Positions 8,380-17,179 of a DNA stretch of 64,000 bases are shown here, one piece after another. Every line of letters begins with the position of its first letter. The first letter of the stretch is position 1. Under the pieces are notes generated by a model that saw nothing but the letters and a program-made list of their open reading frames with translations, was not told where the DNA came from and did no database searches. Origin of the DNA: JANQJA01 sp047947185 (GTDB lineage Bacteria; Pseudomonadota; Gammaproteobacteria; Pseudomonadales; Azotimanducaceae); assembly GCA_047947185.1 (NCBI GenBank), contig CP170502.1:3968001-4032000 (forward strand). The letters are read 5' to 3'. Both the position numbers and the translations under genes were made by a program.

Positions 8380-10815
8380 ATGAATGTCGCAAAACTCCTG
8401 CCGTTTGTCCTGTTGATTTCAGCCTGTAGCGGTGGCGGCAATGCTCCACTCCAGGAAAACCCCAATCTCTCGTTGGGTAGTGGCGACGACCGCAGCCTGA
8501 CCCTGAATGGGCCGCCGCCGCAGACAGACGATGTGCAGCGGTTCCGGCTGAGTTTGTGGGAAAACCTGGCGCCCGAGAATCGGTGCGGAGAGTGCCATGG
8601 TGCCGGCGGTCAAAGCCCCACCTTTGCCCGTAATGACGATATCAATGCCGCTTACGACGAGGTGAACCCGCTGGTTGACCTGAACCAGCCTTCCCGTTCC
8701 CGACTGGTGAGCAAGGTGGGTGGCGGCCATAACTGCTGGCTGGCCTCAAACCAGGCCTGTGCGGACATCCTGGAAACATGGATATCCAACTGGGCAGGAG
8801 AGTCCCTGGGAAGCAGCAACGCGATTGAGTTGACGGCACCGGTTGAAAAGGCGCCGGGTGCGTCCAAGACTTTCCCGGAGATGGCCGGCAACTTTGCAAC
8901 AACGGTGCACCCACTGCTCGTGACCTATTGCGCCGCCTGTCATGTTGATACAGCGGCAACACCCCAGTCGCCGTTTTTTGCGGTGACTGATGTTGAATCA
9001 GCCTACGCGGCCGCCCGCAGTAAAATCGAGCTGAGTGATCCCGCAAGCTCCCGGCTGGTGGTGCGACTGGGTAGCGAGTTTCACAACTGCTGGTCAGACT
9101 GCGCGGTCAACGCGGCCGAGATGCTGGACCAGGTCCAGACTTTTGTTGATTCCATCCCGGAAACGGAAATTGCCGAAAACCTGGTCACGTCACGTGCGCT
9201 GACACTCACCGACGGCGTGGTGGCTTCAGGTGGCGGACGCAATGACGCCAACGTGGTTGCGCTTTACCAGTTCAAGACTTTGGCCGGTACAACGGCGTTT
9301 GATACCAGCGGCGTTGACCCGGCACTCAACCTGACTTTCTCCGGGGACGTCACCTGGGTTGGGGGCTGGGGTATCCGCATTGGTGATGGCGGCCGGGCGC
9401 AGGGTTCAACCAGCAACAGTCGGAAGCTGCATGACCTGATCACTGCGACGGGTGAGTATGCCATTGAGGTCTGGGCTGCACCTGCCAACGTGACCCAGGA
9501 AGAAGCGCGGATTGTGAGTTACTCGGGCGGCAACGATGCCCGTAATTTCACCCTGGGCCAGACGCTCTACAACTACGATTTCCTGGCGCGTGCCTCGACC
9601 ACGGGTGGTAATGGTGACCCGGCGCTATCCACGCCGGATGCGCTCGAAGTGCTGCAGGCGACGCTCCAGCACGTGGTCGTGACCTATGATCCTGCCAATG
9701 GCCGACAGATATATGTGAACGGGCAGCGTGTAGATGTCATGGATACCGCCGGTGGCACCCTGGGTGACTGGGACGATACTTTCGCGTTTGTCCTGGGCAA
9801 CGAGGTCTCCGGCGACAGGTTGTGGCGCGGCGTCCTTCGCCTGGTTGCCGTCCATAACCGGGCCCTGACGCCCGTGCAGATCCGGGAGAACTTTGATGCC
9901 GGGGTGGGTGAACAGTTCTACCTGCTGTTCGGCGTGAGTCACCTGGTTGATGTGCCAGCGGCCTATATCGTTTTTGAGGTGAGTCAGTTCGACAGCTACA
10001 GCTATCTGTTTGGCCAGCCGACGTTTGTGTCGCTGGATCCTGAGGCAGCACCGGCCGGCATCCCTGTCCGTGGTATGCGCGTGGGTATCAACGGGCGGGA
10101 GCCTGTGGTTGGCCAGGCTTACCAGAAACTTGATACGGAAATTGGACCCGGGTACACGAATGAGTCTGGTCAGGCGCTGTCGCCAATCGGCACCATCTTC
10201 GGTATTGAGAAAGGCCCTGAAAGTGACGAATTTTTCCTGACGTTTGAACAACTGGGCGACAACTACGATGTTCGCCTTGAGCCGGTACCGGATCCGCTGC
10301 CAATGCCGGCTGATGGCCCACCCATGCCCGACATCGGTATCAAGGTGTTCGACGAGATCAACGCAACCATGTCGAGTATCACCGGTGTGCCCATGTCGAA
10401 TGCCGCGGTGCGTGAAACTTTCCAGATCGTCCGGCAACAATTACCGAGCGTGGTGGACATAGAAGGGTTCCTCTCATCACAACAGATGGGTATCACCCAG
10501 CTTGCCATCGAGTACTGCAACGCCCTGGTTGAAGACCCGGTACTGCGCGCAGCACGCTTTCCGGCTTTTGACTTTGATGCGGACACCCAGGCGGCACTGG
10601 ACCCGGCCGGGCGTGATGCGTTGTTGGTGCCGCTACTGGATCACCTGCTGGGGGATGCTGTCCTGTCCCAGCCGAACCGCCAATTGGCGCAGGGTGAACT
10701 GGACTCGCTGATCACCCGGCTCGCCAGTACGCCGGGCAACGCAAGTCGCACCCAGACAATTGCCAAGGCTGCCTGCGCGGCGGGTATTGGCAGTGCCGTA
10801 ACGCTGATTCAATGA
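8380..10815 (+). CDS. LamG-domain lipoprotein with two CxxCH motifs
   Basis: The protein has 811 residues with a lipobox (LLISAC) at Cys 16. Two heme motifs, CGECH at residue 69 and CAACH at 184, each start a similar module that ends in a NCW segment (GGGHNCW, SEFHNCW), so residues about 50-270 look like a tandem duplication. Residues about 290-510 form a LamG/concanavalin-like domain (ALYQF, YAIEVWAAP, HVVVTYDPANGRQIYVNGQ), a fold that binds glycans or proteins. The remainder is unassigned. The gene starts 3 bp after the upstream stop and its stop overlaps the possible ATG of the DUF1501 gene. Confidence 0.8.
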   Translation: MNVAKLLPFVLLISACSGGGNAPLQENPNLSLGSGDDRSLTLNGPPPQTDDVQRFRLSLWENLAPENRCGECHGAGGQSPTFARNDDINAAYDEVNPLVDLNQPSRSRLVSKVGGGHNCWLASNQACADILETWISNWAGESLGSSNAIELTAPVEKAPGASKTFPEMAGNFATTVHPLLVTYCAACHVDTAATPQSPFFAVTDVESAYAAARSKIELSDPASSRLVVRLGSEFHNCWSDCAVNAAEMLDQVQTFVDSIPETEIAENLVTSRALTLTDGVVASGGGRNDANVVALYQFKTLAGTTAFDTSGVDPALNLTFSGDVTWVGGWGIRIGDGGRAQGSTSNSRKLHDLITATGEYAIEVWAAPANVTQEEARIVSYSGGNDARNFTLGQTLYNYDFLARASTTGGNGDPALSTPDALEVLQATLQHVVVTYDPANGRQIYVNGQRVDVMDTAGGTLGDWDDTFAFVLGNEVSGDRLWRGVLRLVAVHNRALTPVQIRENFDAGVGEQFYLLFGVSHLVDVPAAYIVFEVSQFDSYSYLFGQPTFVSLDPEAAPAGIPVRGMRVGINGREPVVGQAYQKLDTEIGPGYTNESGQALSPIGTIFGIEKGPESDEFFLTFEQLGDNYDVRLEPVPDPLPMPADGPPMPDIGIKVFDEINATMSSITGVPMSNAAVRETFQIVRQQLPSVVDIEGFLSSQQMGITQLAIEYCNALVEDPVLRAARFPAFDFDADTQAALDPAGRDALLVPLLDHLLGDAVLSQPNRQLAQGELDSLITRLASTPGNASRTQTIAKAACAAGIGSAVTLIQ

Positions 10816-10826
10816 GGTTTGTGTCA

Positions 10827-12446
10827 ATGAAAAAAAACTTTCGAAGACCAGCAGGTGGGAACTTAAAGTCGCTGCATCCGGATACGCCTTTGCGTCATGG
10901 CGACCATCCGCGTGCGATGACGCGGCGTGACTTTATCCGCCAGGGTTTCCAGGCGGGTGGCGCGGTAGTGGCGGGCGCCGGTCTGTTCAGCCTGTTTGCC
11001 GCACCCATGGCGGCAAAAGCCTCCCTCTCAAGCGACCTGGAGGCCCTCAAGGCGTCCTGCGGTATTGCAGTACAGGGGGCCGGCAGGATTCCGTTTATCT
11101 GTTTTGACCTGGCAGGTGGCGCGAACATCGCCGGTTCCAACGTACTCACCGGGGGGCGAGGCGGGCAGCTGGAGTTTCTCTCAACGGCGGGGTACAGCAA
11201 GCTGGGACTGCCAGGTGACCAGGTGCCTTCGGTGACCAACCCGGTCACCGGTACCAATGACTTTGTTGATACCAGCCTGGGTCTCGCCTTTCACTCGGAC
11301 GCTGCTTATCTGCGCGGTATCCTTGAGAAGGCGTCGCCCGGTACGGTTGCCGCGACCAATGGTGCCGTGATCCCGGCGCGGTCGGAGAACGATACCGGCA
11401 ACAACCCGCACAATCCCCTGTATGCGATCAATCGTGCCGGCGCAGACGGCTCACTGCTGACATTGATCGGTTCACGCAGCTCAGACTCGGGCGGCAATTC
11501 AATGGCGCCGGCAGATCTGATGGACCCGTCGAAGCGCCCCACCAAAGTTGACCGGCCAAGTGATGTGACTGGCCTTGTGGACGTTGGTGACCTGATTGGC
11601 CTGCTGTCGCAGGATGATGCTGTTGCTGTCATGGAGTCCATCCAGCGGTTGTCCGACATGAAACTGAATCAGGTGAATGCTCACATTACGCGGGATGATG
11701 TCATCAAGGACCTGGTGCGCTGTGGTTACGTCAAGAGCGCGGACCTTGCTGACAGGTTTGGTGACCCGGGCACACTGAATCCCGGCATTGATCCGGATAT
11801 CGTGGGACCGGGCGGCATTTTCTCCAGCGAGGAGTTCAATTCGGATGGCGAGTTCCGGAAGACGGCCTCGGTGATGAAGCTGGTAGTCAACGGTTTTGCC
11901 GGTGCGGGCTGTATCACCATGGGCGGGTTCGATTACCACACGGGCGAGCGGGGCACCGGCGAGCGTCGGGACCTGCGTGCCGGGCGCTGCATGGGCGCGT
12001 GCCTCGAGTATGCCGCGCGGGTGGGCGTGCCCTTGATGCTTTATGTTTTCAGCGACGGCTCCGTGGCAAGTAATGGCCGGATTGATGACAGTCTGGATGG
12101 TCGCGGCAAAGGTGAATGGACGGGTGATAACCAGTCGACCGCTTCTGCATTTTTCCTGGTCTACAATCCGGCAGGGCGTCCCCAACTGTTTGGAGGAACA
12201 CCCGACATGCAGGCGCGACATCAGCAGATTGGCTGGTTCCGGGCTGATGGCTCGGTAGAAACCGGCTCCTCGCCAGCCGCCAACAACGTGAACCTGTTGG
12301 TGCAGACGATTGCGCTCAACTACCTGGCCCTGCACGGCGACCAGGGCAGTTTTGCCAGTCTCTTTCCGGGACACGGTCTGGGTAACAGCGTGATGCAGGA
12401 CAGCTTGACCGCGTTTGCACCCATTGTGTCGGGCACAATCGGGTAG
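10827..12446 (+). CDS. DUF1501-like exported protein with Tat signal
   Basis: A 539-residue product from the ATG at 10827, which has GAGG 9 bases upstream. An ATG at 10812, overlapping the previous stop as ATGA, is also in frame. A twin-arginine motif, TRRDFIRQ, precedes a hydrophobic stretch (AGGAVVAGAGLFSLFAA), so the protein is probably exported folded by Tat. The body has DUF1501-type features: an FDLAGGANIAGSN-like start, GFDYHTGER and a YVFSDGSV block resembling the sulfatase-like core of this family. DUF1501 proteins are usually encoded next to c-type cytochrome or DUF1800 partners, as here. Biochemical role unknown. Confidence 0.78.
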   Translation: MKKNFRRPAGGNLKSLHPDTPLRHGDHPRAMTRRDFIRQGFQAGGAVVAGAGLFSLFAAPMAAKASLSSDLEALKASCGIAVQGAGRIPFICFDLAGGANIAGSNVLTGGRGGQLEFLSTAGYSKLGLPGDQVPSVTNPVTGTNDFVDTSLGLAFHSDAAYLRGILEKASPGTVAATNGAVIPARSENDTGNNPHNPLYAINRAGADGSLLTLIGSRSSDSGGNSMAPADLMDPSKRPTKVDRPSDVTGLVDVGDLIGLLSQDDAVAVMESIQRLSDMKLNQVNAHITRDDVIKDLVRCGYVKSADLADRFGDPGTLNPGIDPDIVGPGGIFSSEEFNSDGEFRKTASVMKLVVNGFAGAGCITMGGFDYHTGERGTGERRDLRAGRCMGACLEYAARVGVPLMLYVFSDGSVASNGRIDDSLDGRGKGEWTGDNQSTASAFFLVYNPAGRPQLFGGTPDMQARHQQIGWFRADGSVETGSSPAANNVNLLVQTIALNYLALHGDQGSFASLFPGHGLGNSVMQDSLTAFAPIVSGTIG

Positions 12447-12507
12447 GGGGTGAAACACACGGGTGATCCCCCCGCAGTCGCCTCGCGGTACTGCCGATGC
12501 CCTGCTG

Positions 12508-13522
12508 TCAGCCCATCAGGAAGTTCTCAAACAGGATTTCGACCGCGGCAGCGAGAATCCAGGTCAGTGGTGGCAGCAGCACAAAAATGACCAGCCGGCG
12601 TATGTGGGCTTCAAATGGCCACTCCCAGATGTTCTTGATCCTGTCCTCGTAGTACATGAGGTCTGCTTCACTGAAATTGGCAAGGCGCTCGCCAAATTGG
12701 CTGTGTTCGATGCCGGTCAGGTTGCCCTTGAGTGCCTGGCGGACCCGGCTGATCTCCATGGCCTTGGCGACGGCTATCCGGGATTTCAGGATCAGGAGCG
12801 GGACAAACGAGACCAGGATCAACAGCAGCCAGACCACAATGGCCAGGGCGCCACTCTCGAACAACACGCATCTGCAGCGACTGGTAGGGAATCATCTCGT
12901 AGATGAGCAGGCCAAATGAAATGCCCACAAGTCCCACCACAATAAACCGGATCAGTGGATTGGACAGTGCATTGTTCAGCTCGGGTGCCATGAGATCAAT
13001 CTGGAAACTTCTGGCCACGCGCCGGAACACCACAACCTGGCGCACGCAGAATGCCAGCAGGTGAACCTGGACCACGGTGTAGGCGACAATGCTGAAGCAA
13101 ACGGCAAGGACGCCTGCTGACATCTCCGGCAACAGCTCATCGCCATCGGCACTGAAGCGAAGTTGTGCATAGACGCGCTCTGCACCAATTGCCAGTCCCA
13201 GCAGCAGTTCGCCGCGGGCCCAGCGTTTACTGGCAGCGAGCGACTCAAGATGGCCGGTGTCAATCTTGCCAGCGAAAATAAGCTGGCGCAGGTCCGCCGC
13301 AGCGCCACGCGTCAACTGCAGGAGGAACATGAGTGAAAGTGCAAAGGCAGGTGGAAACGCGGCGCCTTCGAGCGGCATCCGGGGCGCCAGGGCATTAAAG
13401 TTGTAGAAAGGGACAAAAACCAGCCAGGCACAGATACCAATCACAAACGCGGGTATCTGGGTGCGATCCAGCCACCTGATCCAGGGGATATGGGTGAGCG
13501 GTGTACAGGGCTCCTGCTGCAC
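12508..13522 (-). pseudogene. Polytopic membrane protein, split by a frameshift near 12868-12880
   Basis: Two minus-strand frames make one protein. The 5' frame (from 13522) encodes several membrane segments up to about residue 219 (YEMIPYQSLQMR), then runs into low-complexity Pro/Arg/Gly-rich sequence to 12668, typical of an out-of-frame read. The 3' frame (12508-12867) resumes with a membrane segment (ALAIVVWLLLILVSF), then a soluble stretch and a last helix. The join would give about 335-340 residues with at least six hydrophobic segments. I do not recognise the family. It may be a real disrupted gene or a sequencing/assembly indel. It lies 4 bp from the next lipoprotein gene in the same direction. 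Confidence 0.65.
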
Positions 13523-13525
13523 GGG

Positions 13526-13960
13526 TCAGGGCCGGTCCAGCCGGAACAGCACTGCCTCGGGGAAATCCTCTTCTGCATCAAGGTCATATTTGTCCTTGAA
13601 TGCCCCGGCAATTCGCTGGCGCTCGGGTTCGTCATCAATGACAACTGCCCGGAGTTCAAAAATCTGGTCTTCAATGCGCAGGCGCACCGCGGGATTGGTC
13701 GCCAGTCGCTCTGCCCACCTGGCCTTGAGGCCACCGGAGGAAGCCACGTAGTAATCCGGCCCAATGGCAACACCCCAGATATTGACACTGTAAGGCCCTT
13801 TCGCTTCTATCTGGATGACTTCAACATCACCGAGTGCCTCCCAACTGGCAGGGGGGTCAGTCACCTGACCCGACAGGGCTTTGCCGGGTACCGGTCCAAT
13901 CGGTTCGCACCCTGACAGCCCCAGTACAATCAACGCGACGATCAATAGTCGTTGGGTCAT
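13526..13960 (-). CDS. Small lipoprotein of unknown function
   Basis: The product has 144 residues. The ATG at 13960 has GGAGGGG 8 bases upstream and gives a lipoprotein signal (IVALIVLGLSGC). The mature part contains WGVAIGPDYYVASSGGLKARW and a DQIFELRAV strand, a pattern reminiscent of FMN-binding split-barrel (nitroreductase/DUF2255-like) proteins in which a nucleic-acid- or flavin-like barrel ends with an RLD strand. That similarity is weak and unproven. It is just upstream of, and probably co-transcribed with, the frameshifted membrane protein. Confidence 0.65.
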   Translation of the reverse strand: MTQRLLIVALIVLGLSGCEPIGPVPGKALSGQVTDPPASWEALGDVEVIQIEAKGPYSVNIWGVAIGPDYYVASSGGLKARWAERLATNPAVRLRIEDQIFELRAVVIDDEPERQRIAGAFKDKYDLDAEEDFPEAVLFRLDRP

Positions 13961-14044
13961 TGTTGCCACCCCTCCTGTTTGGCCGGTTATATTAGCAGAA
14001 GGCAGGCGCCGGGCTTCTGCCGCGATTTTCCGGGCCCGCCCCGG

Positions 14045-14839
14045 CTATTGCCGGGACGACAGATTCTGTTCTGCAATCAGCTGTTTGAGTGACTGGATCT
14101 CGGCATAAAGCTGCTCGTTGGTGATGGGGTTCAGGGCCGCATTGGCTGCTGCGTGTTCCTCCTCCAGCACGTTCACCACTATGCCAATGATCATGTTCAA
14201 AAAGGCGAAAGCCGTGAGAAAAATGAACGACAGGTAGAATATCCAGCTGAGTGGGTAGACGGCCATGGTCTCGTACATGACGTCGGTCCAGTCCTCGAAC
14301 GTCATCACCCGGAACAGCGTCAGCATGGAGATGGCGATGTCACCCCAGAGTTCGGGATTGATATCCTCAAAGACCAGGCTGCCCGCTGCGGCATAGATGT
14401 AGAAGATGATGAACATCAGCGCCATGACATAACCCAGGCGAGGCAGGGCTTTCAGCAATGAGTTTAGCAGCATGCGCAGTTCCGGAATAATGCTGATCAT
14501 CCGCAGGACGCGGAAAACGCGCACCAGCCTGGCGACCAGGGCTGTGTCTGAATTGTCGATAGGAATGAGGCTGATCACGACAATCAGCGTGTCGAACAGG
14601 TTCCAGGGATCCTTGAAGAAGGTGCGTCGAGGATGATGGGCTGCAAACCGGATCGAAATCTCTACGACAAAAATGATGGTGATAAAGAAATCCAGCACCG
14701 TCACCGAGGTCATGACCCAGTCTGGTACGCTATAGGTCTTGACGCCTACCAGCAGGGCAGACGCCATGATGACGACAATAATAAAAGTTTCAAAAGCCTT
14801 GCTGGACTGAATTGCCTGGAAACGGGCCTGAAGTGACAT
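14045..14839 (-). CDS. Voltage-gated cation channel (bacterial Nav/Cav family)
   Basis: A 264-residue, six-helix channel subunit that should form a tetramer in the inner membrane. S4 carries arginines at 104, 107, 110 and 113, spaced every third residue. S2 has Glu 60 and S3 has Asp 83 as likely countercharges. The pore loop selectivity filter is T-F-E-D-W-T-D (residues 180-186), aligned with TLESWSM in NavAb and with the engineered Ca-selective TLDDWSD of CavAb. S6 (LNMIIGIVVNVLEEE) runs into a short coiled-coil tail (LYAEIQSLKQLIAEQ), as in NaChBac relatives. The acidic residues at 183 and 186 suggest Ca2+ permeation. No operon partner is evident. Confidence 0.88.
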   Translation of the reverse strand: MSLQARFQAIQSSKAFETFIIVVIMASALLVGVKTYSVPDWVMTSVTVLDFFITIIFVVEISIRFAAHHPRRTFFKDPWNLFDTLIVVISLIPIDNSDTALVARLVRVFRVLRMISIIPELRMLLNSLLKALPRLGYVMALMFIIFYIYAAAGSLVFEDINPELWGDIAISMLTLFRVMTFEDWTDVMYETMAVYPLSWIFYLSFIFLTAFAFLNMIIGIVVNVLEEEHAAANAALNPITNEQLYAEIQSLKQLIAEQNLSSRQ

Positions 14840-14945
14840 CGCTGTTTTTGCTCTGGTGCCTGATGAACGGGGCGAGCATTATATCGGCATGTTCGCGAAT
14901 GGCGACCCTGTGTGGTCACAGTCGACTATCCGGAGGAGGGAAAAG

Positions 14946-16364
14946 ATGATCAATGAATATGCGTCCCTGGACGCGCTTGCGCTCAGGGATTTGATCGCCT
15001 CGGGTGAGGTGTCAGCCGGTGAGGTGGTCGAGTCGGCCATCGGGATGGCGGAGCAGCACAATGACACGGTAAATGCCATTGTCACACCCATGTATCAGTC
15101 AGCAGCAGACCTCGCCAGGGCGCCGCTGTCGGGACCCCTGGCTGGTGTCCCTTTTCTCGTGAAAGACCTAACCCTGGTGAAAGATGTCCGCTGCAGTATG
15201 GGCAGCCGGCTCTGGTCAGACTTTGTGCCGGACCATGATGCGGACATTGTTTCCCGCTACCGTCAGGCGGGCCTTTTGATCATGGGCAAAAGCAATACAC
15301 CCGAGGTGGGTCTTGCTGCCACCACGGAAAGTGTTTTCCTGGGGCCCTGTCGCAATCCCTGGGATTTGACCCGCACCACGGGTGGCTCCAGTGGTGGTGC
15401 CGCGGCCGCAGTGGCGGCTGGCATAGTGCCTGTTGCCCATGCCACCGACGGTGGTGGTTCGATCCGTATTCCAGCCAGTTGTTGCGGCCTGGTTGGCCTG
15501 AAGCCAACCCGCGGTAGAACCCCGCTTGGCCCGGATGTGGGTGAAGGATGGGGCGCCATGGCAACCGGGCATGTGGTATCCCGGACAGTGCGGGATACTG
15601 CGGCATTGCTCGATGTCACCCATGGCCCCGCTCTGGGTGACCCTTACCATCCGCCCTACTTTGGTGGTTCGTTCCTGGCTGACATGGCCGTGGATCCGGG
15701 CCGGCTCCGGATTGCCATTGACCTCCGACCTATCAATGACAGCAAGGTGCATCCGGATTGCCTCGCGGGTGTTGAGCGAGTAGCCGCGCAGTGTGTCGCG
15801 TTGGGACACGAGGTCACCGAGGTGCCGCTCGAATACGATCGCGACCTGGTGGGCAGGGCCGCAAGTGCACTGGTTGCGGTGAATGTCCGGCACAATATTC
15901 TGGCGCGGGCCGAGGCGCTTGGCGTTACGCCCAGCCTGGACCTGGTGGAAGCGGCAACACTGCGATTTGTGGAATGGGGCGGCGAGGTCCCGGCTGATCT
16001 GTACGTGCGCAGTCTGCATACCATTCACTCTGCCACGCGGGTGATCGAGCGTTTCCTGCTGGACTATGACCTGATCCTGAGCCCAACACTGCTGTGTCCT
16101 CCACCACCACTGGGTTACATGGACACGAACAGCCCTGATGAGGCGACCTACGCCGCGCACTTTAACGCGTTCTGGGGTTTTACCAGTCTTTATAATGCGA
16201 CCGGCAACCCGGCAATCTCGCTACCGCTGCATTGGACTGAAAGTGGCCTGCCAGTGGGCATACAGTTTGCGGCGGGTTTTGGCCGGGAAGTCCTGTTGCT
16301 GCAGATTGCCCGTCAGCTGGAAGAAGCTTTGCCCTGGCGCGATCAACGCGCTCCCCTGGGCTGA
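14946..16364 (+). CDS. Amidase signature family protein
   Basis: The 472-residue product starts at the ATG at 14946, which has GGAGGAGG 7 bases upstream; the frame is open further 5' but without a better start. Amidase-signature residues are present: the Lys in PFLVKD, the glycine/serine block GGSSGGAAAA, and GGSIRIPASCCGLVGLKP with the cis-Ser and the nucleophilic Ser. These enzymes hydrolyse amides through a Ser-cis-Ser-Lys triad. The substrate is unknown. A Nudix gene follows after 36 bp on the same strand. A second member of the family is encoded at 47853-49238. Confidence 0.9.
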   Translation: MINEYASLDALALRDLIASGEVSAGEVVESAIGMAEQHNDTVNAIVTPMYQSAADLARAPLSGPLAGVPFLVKDLTLVKDVRCSMGSRLWSDFVPDHDADIVSRYRQAGLLIMGKSNTPEVGLAATTESVFLGPCRNPWDLTRTTGGSSGGAAAAVAAGIVPVAHATDGGGSIRIPASCCGLVGLKPTRGRTPLGPDVGEGWGAMATGHVVSRTVRDTAALLDVTHGPALGDPYHPPYFGGSFLADMAVDPGRLRIAIDLRPINDSKVHPDCLAGVERVAAQCVALGHEVTEVPLEYDRDLVGRAASALVAVNVRHNILARAEALGVTPSLDLVEAATLRFVEWGGEVPADLYVRSLHTIHSATRVIERFLLDYDLILSPTLLCPPPPLGYMDTNSPDEATYAAHFNAFWGFTSLYNATGNPAISLPLHWTESGLPVGIQFAAGFGREVLLLQIARQLEEALPWRDQRAPLG

Positions 16365-16400
16365 ACCGACGTTGAAGCAGAATGACCTGGAGAAACCGGC

Positions 16401-17156
16401 ATGAGCGAAGAAACAAACAAGACCGCGGACAAACAGCACCGCAACGACATTTATGGTGACATTGAGAAGGTGCCTGAAACCGTCTCGGAAGCCATTCCGG
16501 CTGCCACGGTTGTCCTGCTGCGGGATGGCCCTGAAGGGGTGGAGACCCTGATGTTACACCGGACGTCGAAAGTTCATTTTGGTGGCATGTGGGTGTTCCC
16601 CGGCGGCCGGATTGACCCTGGCGATTATGACGGCCAGGAAGATCTGGACCTTGCTGCCCGCAATGCGGCCGCGCGGGAAACCCTGGAAGAAACCGGAATT
16701 CTGGTGGCACCCCACGAATTTGCGTTTTTTGCGCACTGGACACCACCTTCGACAACACCCCGGCGTTATGCCACCTGGTTTTTTGCCACGGCGTTTGAGG
16801 CAGACGATGTCATCAATGTGGATGGGCACGAAATACAGGATCACCAGTGGATTCATCCCGGCGAGATGCTCAGGCAGCATGCAACAGGTGATGTTGACCT
16901 GGCGCCGCCCACCTGGATTACCTTGTACCAGTTGTCCCTGCGCGCCCCTGTTGCTGAGTTGCTGGCCCACCTGGATGCCCAGCCCCACCGGATCTACGAG
17001 ACCCGGATTGCCAAACGGGCGGATGGCGTCAGGGTGGCAATGTGGGAAGGTGACGCGGGTTATGCGTCGTCCAATGCTGACTTGGCTGGTGAGCGCCATC
17101 GCCTGGTGATGACACCGGGGGGGTTCGAATTTGAGAACACGGTCTATAGCTACTAG
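16401..17156 (+). CDS. Nudix hydrolase (NUDT7/19-like)
   Basis: A 251-residue protein. The Nudix box is visible as GG-R-I-D-P-G-D followed by an insertion and then ARETLEETGI, giving the R-E-x-x-E-E-x-G core that binds the metal. The entry FGGMWVFPGGR and an insertion between GG and REXXEE fit the RNUDT7/NUDT19 branch, whose members cleave CoA and acyl-CoA diphosphates. The substrate here is inferred. It lies between amidase and nitronate monooxygenase genes with short gaps (36 and 23 bp), so the three may be one transcript. Confidence 0.88.
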   Translation: MSEETNKTADKQHRNDIYGDIEKVPETVSEAIPAATVVLLRDGPEGVETLMLHRTSKVHFGGMWVFPGGRIDPGDYDGQEDLDLAARNAAARETLEETGILVAPHEFAFFAHWTPPSTTPRRYATWFFATAFEADDVINVDGHEIQDHQWIHPGEMLRQHATGDVDLAPPTWITLYQLSLRAPVAELLAHLDAQPHRIYETRIAKRADGVRVAMWEGDAGYASSNADLAGERHRLVMTPGGFEFENTVYSY

Positions 17157-17179
17157 CAGGAAGAGGGGCCGGGCCTGAC

